Source: a virus. Taken from it: a DNA stretch of 64,000 bases. Position 1 is the stretch's first letter, and the number at the start of each line of letters is the position of its first letter. Of this stretch, positions 18,197 to 27,325 are shown piece after piece. The translations under genes and the position numbers were made by a program. The notes below the pieces were generated by a model, which searched no databases, was not told the origin of the DNA, and was given only the letters and a program-made list of their open reading frames with translations. The stretch covers positions 94,799 through 158,798 of IMG/VR virus record IMGVR_UViG_3300002835_000015; one strand, written 5' to 3'.

Positions 18197-19239
18197 TAAA
18201 TGCTCCTATCAAAGTGTACCCTATTAACTTTAACAAATTCTGCACATTTTGGAAGGTCTTTTATACTATCTGCCCCAACATATGCACAAGCACTTCTGAT
18301 ACCACCCAATATATCATCAATGACATCTGATACCTCACCCTTATATTCTACCGTCTTAACGCGACCTTCACTGGCCCTATAATTTTTAATTCCACCATAT
18401 TTTTCCTGTGCTGCATGGGAACTCATCCCATAGAATGTTAAAACCCTACTACCGTTTATATGACTCCATTCTCCACTGCATTCCTCTGTACCAGCAATCA
18501 TGCCTCCAAGCATAACAAAGTCTGCACCAGCAGCAAATGCTTTTACAACGTCTGCTGGAGTCCTACAGCCACCATCTGCACAAATTAGACCCAAGTGCTT
18601 GTGTTGTGCTTTTAATCCATGGGCAGCGTGAGAGCATTCATTAATTGCTGATAATTGAGGATATCCTACTCCAGCTTTTAGTCTTGTTGTACATGCTGAT
18701 CCCGGCCCAATTCCAACCTTAACAATATCAACGCCACCGTGAAGAATTAATTCATGAACCATTTCGGGAGTACATACATTGCCAGCCATTATAACGGGCC
18801 TAGTTCCAAACTTCTCCCTTATTTTTGCACAGTGGTCTACAAACTTATCTGTATATCCATTAGCAACATCAATACAGATATTTGGTATATCTTCTATTCT
18901 ATCAACTATCTTCCTAAGTTTGCTGACTTCTTCATCATTAATTCCCATGCTATACCAAAATGTATTTAGATCTTGGAGATTTTCTATATAATCTTCTATA
19001 TTATAATGTTTGTGTAGGCATGTGATACAATTTTTCTTTGATAGAGATTCTGCCATTTCGAATGTGCCAGTGGTATCCATATTCGCGGCCATTATAGGAA
19101 CACCACTCCACTCCAAAGATGAGTGAAAAAATTTAAACGTTCTTTTTACATCGACCAAGGACCGTGAGGCGGCTCGGGATCTCTGTGGAACGAGTAATAC
19201 ATCATCGAAATCAAGTTTTGTATCGTTATTAATATTCAT
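18196..19239 (-). CDS. guaC: GMP reductase (IMPDH/GMPR family)
   Basis: Reductively deaminates GMP to IMP with NADPH. 347 residues, normal for the family and without CBS domains. The catalytic loop is VGIGPGSACTTRLKAGVGYP with Cys183; the phosphate-binding ADGGCRTPADVVKAF...FVMLGGM and the mobile-flap EKYGGIKNYRASEGR follow. Feature order fits GMPR better than IMPDH. Rare in phages; could raise the A pool at the expense of G. Confidence 0.9.
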   Translation of the reverse strand: MNINNDTKLDFDDVLLVPQRSRAASRSLVDVKRTFKFFHSSLEWSGVPIMAANMDTTGTFEMAESLSKKNCITCLHKHYNIEDYIENLQDLNTFWYSMGINDEEVSKLRKIVDRIEDIPNICIDVANGYTDKFVDHCAKIREKFGTRPVIMAGNVCTPEMVHELILHGGVDIVKVGIGPGSACTTRLKAGVGYPQLSAINECSHAAHGLKAQHKHLGLICADGGCRTPADVVKAFAAGADFVMLGGMIAGTEECSGEWSHINGSRVLTFYGMSSHAAQEKYGGIKNYRASEGRVKTVEYKGEVSDVIDDILGGIRSACAYVGADSIKDLPKCAEFVKVNRVHFDRSI

Positions 19240-19299
19240 TATTTACTCCAAGAAAAAACCGACAGGGGAATTTCTTCCCCCATCGGATTTAACACACAA

Positions 19300-20169
19300 T
19301 CAAACACTAACAGCCTGCCTACGCTTGGAAAGAACTCTATTAAGTCTATCCATCTTTGCCGTAACCTCAACAACCCAATCCCGGTTACGCTTCTTACGAT
19401 TAACATGTTCAATATCATCACCGGTCATATGAACAACCTTATCGAAAATGCTATCAAATTCAGATACAACTTCATATCGACAAGTGCGAAGCTTTTGAAA
19501 CTTAGAGTCATTTGGTACGCTAACAACATCGCGTGGATTAACCTTGCAAATCATTAGACGATTGCCACCGCCATCATTATCGTTATCAATATCAATGCCG
19601 CCATAACTCTTAGCATAATCAATAGCACCAACGTGTAGACCCTTACCACAACCGTTGTCACGATTGCTGTCTACCTTACTACGCTGGACTTCGCAAATAG
19701 AACCAACGCGATTGTCAAAAGTGCCGGAATAAATATCCTTGTAGTCTTCGCGTACAGCCTTATAGGACAAGAAACAACCATCATATGTGATAGGCATGTT
19801 CTTGTTTTCCATAAAGTCGAACAACTCAATAACAGCATGGTCAGATGGATTCTGACTAAGATTATCAAGGAAATTCAACATAGGCTCAAAAGGAAAACCT
19901 TGCTTAATCATATCAAGGATTGTTCCAGTAAACATATCGGGCATCTTAATTCCATCCCAACTCAAGCCACCATCTTGGCAATTTACATATCCATCGCAGT
20001 AAGCATTAACATGCGAAATGATATCGTAAGAAGCCTCAAAGTGTTCGACATTGTTATTCTTAAGATGATTAATTAACTTATTATAGTTAGGGTGGGACTT
20101 GCCGAAGCAGTATGCCTGACCACTAACAACCGCAGTAACAGTACCGTCATTTGCAATAATGTATTTCAT
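19300..20169 (-). CDS. rIIB: rIIB-like protein
   Basis: 289 residues matching the T4-type rIIB layout: N-terminal IIANDGTVTAVVSG, a central NMPITYDGCFLSYKAVREDYKD, and GLHVGAIDYAKSYGG. It is adjacent to and downstream of rIIA, as in T4-like phages. rII proteins are membrane-associated and affect lysis timing and superinfection; the biochemical role is not established. Confidence 0.85.
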   Translation of the reverse strand: MKYIIANDGTVTAVVSGQAYCFGKSHPNYNKLINHLKNNNVEHFEASYDIISHVNAYCDGYVNCQDGGLSWDGIKMPDMFTGTILDMIKQGFPFEPMLNFLDNLSQNPSDHAVIELFDFMENKNMPITYDGCFLSYKAVREDYKDIYSGTFDNRVGSICEVQRSKVDSNRDNGCGKGLHVGAIDYAKSYGGIDIDNDNDGGGNRLMICKVNPRDVVSVPNDSKFQKLRTCRYEVVSEFDSIFDKVVHMTGDDIEHVNRKKRNRDWVVEVTAKMDRLNRVLSKRRQAVSV

Positions 20170-20197
20170 GTTATGTCTCCTTAAACTTATTATAGCG

Positions 20198-22330
20198 TCA
20201 CAGTGAGTTAAGAACAGTTTGGGCCTTCAGGCCCGATTCAATAGTATCGATATAGTCAGCAACAAGCTTCCTATCAGCATCATTCCAAGGAATCGAAAGC
20301 AGTCTGAGCATAGGATACTTCTTCATTTCCTTGTCAAACTTGCTAGCGAACTTATTATCATCGAGTTTCACATCGCTAAAACTAACCTTCTCAACATTGG
20401 GCAACATCTTTGACATGCTGTAAATCATATTCATTTCTGTTGCAATGTTATTAATGTTGGAGCAATATTCGTTGTATTCATTAATGATGTTCTTGACTTC
20501 GCTATTAGAAGTCATCGTAATGATATCCTTCCATCGATCATATCGCTCATTTGAAAGTGGAACCCTACGATTAACATTAATAATATTTTGCTTGTTGGTC
20601 TTTGTGGCATGATCAAAAACTTTTTCAAGTACGTTAACACCACGGGTCCAGTTACCACGCTCATCAAGCTTCCTATTCTTTACAACGGATGGCTTGACAA
20701 TATAAAACGTAGCATCTTCAACCATGTCAGAGTGATTCTTGCAAACATATTCAAGTACATTTTCAAGAAAACTGACATCAACTTCGTGAGAATCAATTTC
20801 AACAGAACCCTTAGACTCTGTGAAATAGTGAGCATTCTCATACTTTACGCTCATGTTGCAATCCTCAAAGCGACCAGTTTCTTCATTGAAAACCCGTGCC
20901 TGTACAACTGGACCAGAGTTTGTAAACCCATAACTAGAACGATTGTAATTAACTTTATCAAGAGTTGAAGTCAAGACAACATCTGTCCGATCAGCATCAC
21001 CAAGGATACCATACAAACGGCAGTTGTCAATAGTCTCGCTTTCCTTAAGCTTGTAGACATAGCAAGCCTGAGAGCCACCGTTCTCTTTCATGTACTGACG
21101 AATTCGACTAACTCCACCCCTAGTAAGGTTATCAATAAAAAACTTTGTGTGAGTATTAAAGACAATACGCTCAACACCGTACTTAATATCAACCTTAGAA
21201 CGATACTGGGACTTTTCCATCAAGTTAATACCACTATCTTTAGCATTGATATACTCTCCAGCAACGCTATCAAAAAGCTTCATATCATTCCAAGTGATAG
21301 ACTTTTGAAGAGACTGAACAGCAGTATTGATAGACGAACACTGATTGCTAATCTGAACATACTTCATACGGGCCTTAAACAAAGAAGGCTGGCTAGCAAT
21401 TTGTTCTTCAATCTTAACAGCAATCTCGTTAATGATATTATCAATCATGCTAAGAATATTCTTTTTAGTGTCTCGACTATATGAAAGAGACTCACGACTA
21501 GGAGTAATGTCAACATCTCCAATATTCACAAAGATTCTCAGTCCGTTAGAATACTCAATAAATTCACGATGACGTTGGAAAGACTTGTCACCATTAGCAG
21601 TAAACTGGTTAACGTCAATTGGGTATGAGATCTGACCCATCACAATAAGATTCTCTCTGGCATTGTCATCAAAGTACCAGTTGGTTCCAGCCAGAACCTT
21701 ATCAATGCTACGGAATGAGGGCTTATAAGCCACAAAGTTTGGCTTTACCTTGAAATGTTCATAAACATGGTGCGATTCATGTTGAAATCGGTTGATATCA
21801 TACTCATTCACATTGATAGAAACCTTGATACCATTCTGTTCGCTGGTATCAGACTCGTCCATCAAAGAGAAGACGGGACTGCCGCTCTCATCCTTATAGG
21901 CAGTATAAAGCCTACGAGTACCATCAAGATAAGCCTCAACGGTAAAACTATCGGAGTATGCAAAGGGAGCCTTGCTACCCAGACCAAGACAACCAACCGC
22001 ATCATTGCTATTATTTCGGGTGCTACGGAAATACGTAGTATAGAGTTGCATACAGTTTTCATGATCCATGCTAGTGCCGTAGTCACGAATAGAGAATACG
22101 GGCGAGATGGCGGTGGGGATATGAACGTCAAAAGGTACGTTTGCCTTGCCAGCCTCAACGTGAGAATCGTAGGCATTAGTAGAGAGTTCACGAACAACTG
22201 CGAGAATCTTGTTAGAATAAAGACCGTCAGAAAGGATAAAGAATGCCTTAGACGATGCTTCGATGCTGAACTTGGACTCTTCAAACTGACCGGACTTCTC
22301 AATAACGTTCGTACTAGCGTGAAGTTTCAT
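20198..22330 (-). CDS. rIIA: rIIA-like protein with GHKL (Hsp90-type) ATPase domain
   Basis: 710 residues. The N-terminal ~200 residues carry GHKL ATP-site motifs: Asn52 in ELSTNAYDSH, Asp83 and Gly85 in IRDYGTSMD, and the glycine loop GCLGLGSKAPF (about 114-123). The remainder is rIIA-like. First gene after the promoter at 22376; rIIB follows. Codon use is more GC-rich than neighbouring small genes and gives long spurious frames on the plus strand. Confidence 0.87.
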   Translation of the reverse strand: MKLHASTNVIEKSGQFEESKFSIEASSKAFFILSDGLYSNKILAVVRELSTNAYDSHVEAGKANVPFDVHIPTAISPVFSIRDYGTSMDHENCMQLYTTYFRSTRNNSNDAVGCLGLGSKAPFAYSDSFTVEAYLDGTRRLYTAYKDESGSPVFSLMDESDTSEQNGIKVSINVNEYDINRFQHESHHVYEHFKVKPNFVAYKPSFRSIDKVLAGTNWYFDDNARENLIVMGQISYPIDVNQFTANGDKSFQRHREFIEYSNGLRIFVNIGDVDITPSRESLSYSRDTKKNILSMIDNIINEIAVKIEEQIASQPSLFKARMKYVQISNQCSSINTAVQSLQKSITWNDMKLFDSVAGEYINAKDSGINLMEKSQYRSKVDIKYGVERIVFNTHTKFFIDNLTRGGVSRIRQYMKENGGSQACYVYKLKESETIDNCRLYGILGDADRTDVVLTSTLDKVNYNRSSYGFTNSGPVVQARVFNEETGRFEDCNMSVKYENAHYFTESKGSVEIDSHEVDVSFLENVLEYVCKNHSDMVEDATFYIVKPSVVKNRKLDERGNWTRGVNVLEKVFDHATKTNKQNIINVNRRVPLSNERYDRWKDIITMTSNSEVKNIINEYNEYCSNINNIATEMNMIYSMSKMLPNVEKVSFSDVKLDDNKFASKFDKEMKKYPMLRLLSIPWNDADRKLVADYIDTIESGLKAQTVLNSL

Positions 22331-22375
22331 AATTGCTAATCTCCTAAAAAGTGCTTAAGTGCTGTGTGTACTTTG

Positions 22376-22403
22376 AGTATACCAGAGTTATCGGCAGTGT
22401 CAA
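22376..22403 (-). promoter_or_regulatory. Sigma-70-type promoter for rIIA-rIIB
   Basis: -35 TTGACA, 16-bp spacer with GCCGATAA, -10 TATACT, followed by a ~45-nt leader and GGAG. Confidence 0.88.
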
Positions 22404-22423
22404 GCGGCCAGTTTAATTTTTTT

Positions 22424-22732
22424 TCAACGGTTGTCTTCTACACAGAAAGATATGGGTTCTAATGCAAAGTCAACTAAATGACCATCAATATATTCTGCCC
22501 ATTCATCAATAAAAGATCCTATGGTATCTATATCATCTGTGCAATATCTATATGAATTATAATCGTTTATAGAATCATCCCAAATCACTATAGAGTCATT
22601 GGTCACTTCTACATTCTTTATATTTTCTTTGAAGTGCTTTGCTGCTAATAACTCAAGTGGTGAATACCTATTATCACGCATAGCACGAATAATATCACTT
22701 TCACTCATTTCAAGCTTGATTTTCATTTCCAA
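22424..22732 (-). CDS. Unknown acidic protein
   Basis: 102 residues, acidic, no membrane segment. Its start overlaps the thyX stop (ATGA type), so coupled to thyX. Not recognised. Confidence 0.65.
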   Translation of the reverse strand: MEMKIKLEMSESDIIRAMRDNRYSPLELLAAKHFKENIKNVEVTNDSIVIWDDSINDYNSYRYCTDDIDTIGSFIDEWAEYIDGHLVDFALEPISFCVEDNR

Positions 22733-23358
22733 TCCAAAGCCTCACTAATTGTAGGGAATTGTTGTACAAAAATTTCTTTGCATCCATTCGCTATATCCAT
22801 ATGTTCCTTCTGAGTACCGCTTTTTTCTCTTAGTGCTATATACGTAATCCATGATCTGACATTTCCAGAAACATAAAGTCTGGTAGGAGTTGCTAGTGGT
22901 AATACAAACCTAGCACACTCTTTAGCCACCCCGTCTTTAATCATGTCATCGTATATTGATTTTGTTTTAGCGAAATGCTCACGAATTTTTGTATTCCATT
23001 TAACTCGTACTTCATCGCTAATGTCATCTATACTGTTTTGTCTATTTTTAGTATCTTGACGGCGAAGTTCAAATAACGGAATGTCTTCTGCTAACAATGC
23101 TGTATCGGCATAACGTTGGCTAAACTCTTGAAAAGTAAAGCTTCTGTGTCTTAGAATCTGAGCAGCAATACCTCTTGTTGTATTAATTTCAACAGTCATA
23201 AAGCCGTGCTCAAAAATACTCCAATGCTGATGCTCAATACAATATTTCAAAAGTTTAGCATAGTTATCGTTATCTTGTCCTTTTGGATTTGATACTCTAG
23301 CACAATATGCCATTAATTTTTCTGCATCGGGAGTAACGCTAATTAATTTTACATTCAT
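22723..23358 (-). CDS. thyX: Flavin-dependent thymidylate synthase
   Basis: Methylates dUMP to dTMP using FAD and methylene-tetrahydrofolate. 211 residues with the ThyX signature RHR-x7-SxRY at 70-83 (RHRSFTFQEFSQRY), preceded by EHGFMTVEI. Works directly after dCMP deaminase. Overlaps genes on both sides. Confidence 0.95.
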   Translation of the reverse strand: MNVKLISVTPDAEKLMAYCARVSNPKGQDNDNYAKLLKYCIEHQHWSIFEHGFMTVEINTTRGIAAQILRHRSFTFQEFSQRYADTALLAEDIPLFELRRQDTKNRQNSIDDISDEVRVKWNTKIREHFAKTKSIYDDMIKDGVAKECARFVLPLATPTRLYVSGNVRSWITYIALREKSGTQKEHMDIANGCKEIFVQQFPTISEALDWK

Positions 23359-23855
23359 GTTTTTTCTCTATTAAATTTATCTGTTCTAGTTTCCCACCAA
23401 AAATGCGCCATTGTTGTATCGCCATCAAAATATATTGGACAAAAATCTGGACGAAAAACGCTATTAAGATCACAGGCTATGCAAGTAAAAAATAATTGAG
23501 ATCTTGGATAACCATAATCTAAAAGTTTTTGTTCTATTTTCTTAAAATTATTTCCACTGAGACATCCGCTATCTACTACAATTAAGATATAGTATGGATC
23601 TAATTGATTTGGATGAATAAATGCTTCAAACTCATCTTTATATGGAATATTAACGGGTTCTATATCTATAGGCTCATCTTTATTTGATAATTTATGAGAT
23701 ATTAATTGAGCCACAAGCCCAGAATATTCATAACTTAATTGTAATATACCTATGCGACTAGACAAGTTAATAAGACTATTATGACGAATTTCATCGCATA
23801 TTTTATCTATACATTTGGTTTCCCATTCTCTATCAATAAATAAACTATTTTTCAT
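23355..23855 (-). CDS. Possible phosphoribosyltransferase-like protein
   Basis: 166 residues. ILIVVDSGCLSGNNFKKIEQKLLDYG resembles a PRPP loop (hydrophobic strand, acidic residue, SG), but the usual DD pair is absent. Could instead be another Rossmann-like fold. Overlaps thyX by 4 nt. Confidence 0.5.
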   Translation of the reverse strand: MKNSLFIDREWETKCIDKICDEIRHNSLINLSSRIGILQLSYEYSGLVAQLISHKLSNKDEPIDIEPVNIPYKDEFEAFIHPNQLDPYYILIVVDSGCLSGNNFKKIEQKLLDYGYPRSQLFFTCIACDLNSVFRPDFCPIYFDGDTTMAHFWWETRTDKFNREKT

Positions 23856-24060
23856 TATACTCTCTTTGGTGATCTAGCCACTTACCATTCGTATGATGAT
23901 TAAATATTGCCCTAGCCAGTTTACTAACGCTTGGAGCAGCACCGCTACCGCTAATAGAATTATCACTAGATTTTGCCCAATAATACTGAGCATCGTCTTT
24001 ATCTTTAATAGTCTCATATCCAAGACCTTTGGCCCACGATCTTATTTCTGTCCAAGTCAT
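23845..24060 (-). CDS. Small unknown protein
   Basis: 71 residues, Trp-rich at the N-terminus (MTWTEIRSWAKGLGYE). Overlaps both neighbours by short stretches. Not recognised. Confidence 0.62.
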   Translation of the reverse strand: MTWTEIRSWAKGLGYETIKDKDDAQYYWAKSSDNSISGSGAAPSVSKLARAIFNHHTNGKWLDHQREYNEK

Positions 24061-24404
24061 TTTTGTAATTGGTCTTCTGACCTTACCTTTTGCTTGTGGG
24101 AATACCCACTAGAAAATCCAGACATAAATGCTTCTTTTAAAAGCGGAATATCACTCTTCATTATGTTCTGGTTTTGTAGCCAATCGATGAACATTTTATC
24201 TTCGTCGCAAAGTTCTGGCCCACATAATTCATTATACCTATACTTTATGGTATTAAACATACTGTCTATGCATATAAAGTAGAAGTCATCTTTTATACAA
24301 GAATTTTCAAAATTCTGATGCCATCCAGATATTACCACAATATCTCCAGAATGGGTGTAAATTTTATCACCAATTTTTATACGCAAGGCTTCTTTAAATA
24401 TCAT
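24057..24404 (-). CDS. Unknown soluble protein
   Basis: 115 residues. The N-terminus IKIGDKIYTHSGDIVVISGW looks like a small beta-barrel. Overlaps both neighbours. Function unknown. Confidence 0.62.
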   Translation of the reverse strand: MIFKEALRIKIGDKIYTHSGDIVVISGWHQNFENSCIKDDFYFICIDSMFNTIKYRYNELCGPELCDEDKMFIDWLQNQNIMKSDIPLLKEAFMSGFSSGYSHKQKVRSEDQLQK

Positions 24405-25041
24405 ATAATTTTTCTTTTGCTATTATCTCATAATATTCTGGAGTAAATTCGCCTTTTCTCATAGCTTCATTGTACCAAGGCGTATCTTGTTTGTCAAACA
24501 GTATTCTGTGTTGCATACTGCTATTTAATCTTTTAGACCCATTTACCTCAAATTCCCAAGGGTTTTCTGAACCGTGGTTGATCAAGCAAGATTTAAAAAA
24601 CTCTTTATTCCATATAGAAGCTTGCATTGATATTGTATATAAACTATGCTGACGCAATGCATACATGTTTCCTATTATATGAAACTTATTATATAATCTA
24701 CTATCTTCATGAATTCCTAATCTATTTATTCCCTGCCGACATATTTGAATATACATATCAAATTGTGACTTTGGTATAGTTTTTCTCAAAAAATAATCAT
24801 CCTGTAACCATAATACGTACTCTGTATCGACTCTATCTAGAGCATACTTTAGACAATCTGAATAAGGTATTTTGCCCGGTAAAATAGATTTAAAACCATA
24901 GTCGTTAAATTCTAGGGTTTCTGATAAAAAATATCTTGGAATATCTATATTGTGGTCCCAGTATCTGTTGAATAATAGACCAAATTTGTTCCATAGGAAA
25001 TTGTATTTATCGCAAGTGCCGACTAATAAAGTAATGTCCAT
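24394..25041 (-). CDS. Glycosyltransferase-like protein (GT-A type)
   Basis: 215 residues. LLVGTCDKYNFLW at the start and ALDRVDTEYVLWLQDDYFL in the middle give the strand-DxD arrangement of GT-A enzymes (acidic pair before a hydrophobic turn). Substrate unknown; second sugar-transfer enzyme of the window. Confidence 0.7.
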   Translation of the reverse strand: MDITLLVGTCDKYNFLWNKFGLLFNRYWDHNIDIPRYFLSETLEFNDYGFKSILPGKIPYSDCLKYALDRVDTEYVLWLQDDYFLRKTIPKSQFDMYIQICRQGINRLGIHEDSRLYNKFHIIGNMYALRQHSLYTISMQASIWNKEFFKSCLINHGSENPWEFEVNGSKRLNSSMQHRILFDKQDTPWYNEAMRKGEFTPEYYEIIAKEKLYDI

Positions 25042-25051
25042 ATTGATTTTC

Positions 25052-25060
25052 GTGTATAAT
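25052..25060 (+). promoter_or_regulatory. Candidate promoter element GTGTATAAT
   Basis: A -10-like TATAAT in GTGTATAAT, 42 bp upstream of the plus-strand gene at 25103, with no good -35 box. Resembles the GTGTATA motif seen before four other genes. Confidence 0.4.
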
Positions 25061-25102
25061 TGTAATGAGTACTCGATTTTAGAACCTTATAAGGAGATTT
25101 TT

Positions 25103-25471
25103 ATGCCTTTTTCACCAACACAATCTGGTAACATGTTTCCCGGCAGAAACGTATTCTTCCCCGGCATTATAGCTGGTCCATCTACTGTCACTGGTACTAG
25201 TGGCATATTCATCCCATTTGCCGCATTAGAAAGTTATAATGTTGGTAATAGTGGTGAAATCGGAGAATTAGTATATTCAATAGTAGATAAGTTTGTAACT
25301 GGTTTAAACAATTTATCTGGTGTTCCTACGCTTGCAGATGATCTCCCAAGTAAGTTTAGTGCTTCAAGACAAACATCGTTAACTTCAGATAACACTGCCA
25401 CAAAAACATACTCAATGAGTTTTGATCTTAATGTTTCAAGTGCCAAGTATGATCTACAAAGCGAAGCATGA
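25103..25471 (+). CDS. Lone plus-strand gene, probable small virion protein
   Basis: 122 residues starting at MPFSPTQSG, preceded by AAGGAG 7 nt upstream. Ser/Gly/Thr-rich and beta-type, with no signal peptide. It is the only plus-strand gene for more than 10 kb on either side and is closed by its own terminator, a moron-like layout. Not recognised. Confidence 0.8.
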   Translation: MPFSPTQSGNMFPGRNVFFPGIIAGPSTVTGTSGIFIPFAALESYNVGNSGEIGELVYSIVDKFVTGLNNLSGVPTLADDLPSKFSASRQTSLTSDNTATKTYSMSFDLNVSSAKYDLQSEA

Positions 25472-25511
25472 TGGATAGGGTTTGATAGAGAACATACGTA
25501 TGTTTGGTTAA

Positions 25512-25543
25512 GAGGGCGAACTTTTAGTTCGCTCTCTTTTTTT
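25512..25543 (+). terminator. Intrinsic terminator of the plus-strand gene
   Basis: 10-bp stem GAGGGCGAAC/GTTCGCTCTC with one G-T pair and a 5-nt loop, then seven T residues on the plus strand. Confidence 0.92.
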
Positions 25544-26288
25544 GTATATGTGTCTTGATCCAATCTAAGAAGTTACTAATCCTCGTATGACAACCATCAT
25601 CATTATACGTTGAGTCTGGCTTTTTGTCAAGGGTTGTGACACAAGAATTTATACCAGCCAATTTGCCATCTATAAATAAACCGCCGCCGCTATCCCCGCT
25701 ACCTATTAAGAATTCAAGCTCTGTTCTATTTAATATAGAAGGACTGCAAATTAAAAGATCATTTTCTATTCTATCTATTTTATTTGATCCGCCCCTTTTT
25801 TTCTTGTCTCCATTCTGTATTCCAGTTATAAAAGTACCAGTTTTACCATAGCCAGCAATAGCGCATATTTTGTCAACTTCATTTGATTCTTCGTATAGCT
25901 TTGGATAAAATTCAAGCTCTATGTCTGATGTTGTATGACATAATGCTATATCTGCAAATCCAAATTGCTTCTCTTCAAAGTTTTCATGGCATATAATTTC
26001 ATCTATAACTATGATCTGTTTTTTCTTTTCGCTGTGTAAGAAAGCAAACTTAGAGTCTTTCACAACATGAGCCGCCGTTAATACCCAACGAGAATCTATA
26101 GCAACAGCAGAGGCTGAGAATAAACCATCATTATTATAAGAACCCATTATCTCTAATACGCAATCAAATTTTTTACCATATTCAATATATTTTTCATCTG
26201 GAGTATTGGGGTCTATTGTGCCAGCATATATATTAGATATTAAACCAATAAGAAATCCAACTACGAGGTTGTTGATAAGTTTGTTCAT
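25524..26288 (-). CDS. Secreted trypsin-like serine protease
   Basis: Start taken at MNKLINNL, giving a signal peptide (hydrophobic core to about residue 20, cleavage after IYA). 254 residues. Triad: His74 in LTAAHVV, Asp113 in ADIALCH, Ser200 in GSGDSGGG. A complete, conventional S1 protease, exported from the host cell; unlike the two fibre-cassette proteases it has a signal peptide. Its stop overlaps the terminator of the convergent gene. Confidence 0.9.
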   Translation of the reverse strand: MNKLINNLVVGFLIGLISNIYAGTIDPNTPDEKYIEYGKKFDCVLEIMGSYNNDGLFSASAVAIDSRWVLTAAHVVKDSKFAFLHSEKKKQIIVIDEIICHENFEEKQFGFADIALCHTTSDIELEFYPKLYEESNEVDKICAIAGYGKTGTFITGIQNGDKKKRGGSNKIDRIENDLLICSPSILNRTELEFLIGSGDSGGGLFIDGKLAGINSCVTTLDKKPDSTYNDDGCHTRISNFLDWIKTHIQKKRAN

Positions 26289-26595
26289 TATATGGCCTAT
26301 TCTTGATTTTGAGTGATATTTGTTCACAGTCAGTGACTACATTTGTATTCCAGCTTTTGTAGTCCATCAAATGGCCCAATAATAGATGACAATCAGAGCA
26401 TAATGTGATTAAATTATCTGGATTTAATTCATTACTTGGATCTAAATGATATGGTATTATGTGATGAACTTGTAGATCGTTTTTTCTCCTACACGCCTGA
26501 CAAATTGATTGATGTTTTAAATGTTCCTTCCTGACGTTAGACCACTTGGGCGATCTAGAATAGTCAGATATTTTATCTCTTAACCAATTAAACAT
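26233..26595 (-). CDS. HNH endonuclease
   Basis: 120 residues. Zinc and active-site pattern: CQAC (32-35), VHHIIPYHLDP with the catalytic His pair (44-45), NPDNLITLCSDCH (to 70). Likely a free-standing homing or recombination-type nuclease. Its 3' end overlaps the protease gene by 56 nt. Confidence 0.9.
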   Translation of the reverse strand: MFNWLRDKISDYSRSPKWSNVRKEHLKHQSICQACRRKNDLQVHHIIPYHLDPSNELNPDNLITLCSDCHLLLGHLMDYKSWNTNVVTDCEQISLKIKNRPYNEQTYQQPRSWISYWFNI

Positions 26596-26623
26596 AATTT
26601 TCCCATAAGATTAAAAAAACCCT

Positions 26624-26636
26624 TATATATATACAC
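26624..26636 (-). promoter_or_regulatory. Candidate late promoter motif GTGTATATATATA
   Basis: 29 bp upstream of the HNH gene and directly after the upstream terminator. Shares the GTGTATA core with sites at 12170, 25052, 29233 and 44657. Confidence 0.35.
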
Positions 26637-26641
26637 TAAAT

Positions 26642-26669
26642 AAAAAAGGGGGCAGCTTTCGCCACCCCC
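26642..26669 (-). terminator. Intrinsic terminator after the 26699 gene
   Basis: GGGGG/CCCCC-based stem with GTGGCGAAAGCTGC inside, then TTTTTTA on the minus strand. Confidence 0.9.
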
Positions 26670-26698
26670 TGATTCATTACTTATTAGGTAACTATTGT

Positions 26699-26992
26699 TC
26701 ACTCTTCACGAACAAAAGCCACGCCAAATTCACCCGGTGCTACGGGAGGTACAGTATCAACAGCAGTAAACTCCACGGTGGCTGGCGAACTTACATTGCC
26801 AGCATCGTCAACGTCTACTAAGGTTAAAACAACACTATCATTATCTGAGAATGATAGCTCACCAAAACTGGTGGTATTTGCTGGGAAGGGCGATGTTGAA
26901 CGAACTTCACCATTAACAGCCACTGAAAGTCTACGCTCTGAAACGTCACTATCAACAACTGGGCCAGCGGTTACATTATAAACTAGTGCCAT
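26699..26992 (-). CDS. Small Ig-like or fibronectin-like domain protein
   Basis: Start at MALVYNV with GAGAGGA upstream. 97 residues, all-beta composition with the pattern LTLVDVDDAGNVSSPATVEFTAVDTVPPVAP typical of bacterial Ig-like domains on phage particles. Probably decorates the virion. Confidence 0.72.
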   Translation of the reverse strand: MALVYNVTAGPVVDSDVSERRLSVAVNGEVRSTSPFPANTTSFGELSFSDNDSVVLTLVDVDDAGNVSSPATVEFTAVDTVPPVAPGEFGVAFVREE

Positions 26993-27119
26993 AGAAAATT
27001 CCTCTCTGTATAAAAAATCACACTTAAATGCTATAGGATAGATACTACGCATATCCATCTTTCGCAAAACTTTTAGATATCTATTAAATAGTCTGTCATT
27101 TAGCCATAAAAACATAAAT

Positions 27120-27290
27120 CTACTCTGCTTTGTATGTTAGCTCATCTACCTTTTCCATTATTATACTCATCTTGTGCTCATTTACACTGTGGCTCTGATT
27201 AATTTCATTAAGTATGTCAATATATAGTAAATTTACCGATAAAGATGATACTAATATTGAAAGTAATAATGCTACAAATGTATATTTCAT
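27120..27290 (-). CDS. Small membrane-anchored protein
   Basis: Start at MKYTFVAL with AAGGAG upstream. 56 residues: one N-terminal transmembrane helix, then a short helical tail. Spanin-like topology is conceivable but no partner is evident. Confidence 0.62.
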   Translation of the reverse strand: MKYTFVALLLSILVSSLSVNLLYIDILNEINQSHSVNEHKMSIIMEKVDELTYKAE

Positions 27291-27325
27291 GAATAAACTC
27301 CTTAAGGTGGGATATTTTAGGTAGG

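Noticed and set aside
20588-22339. Several plus-strand open frames (up to 194 codons) opposite rIIA
   Set aside because: They lie within the well-supported rIIA gene, lack ribosome sites and show no protein-like features.
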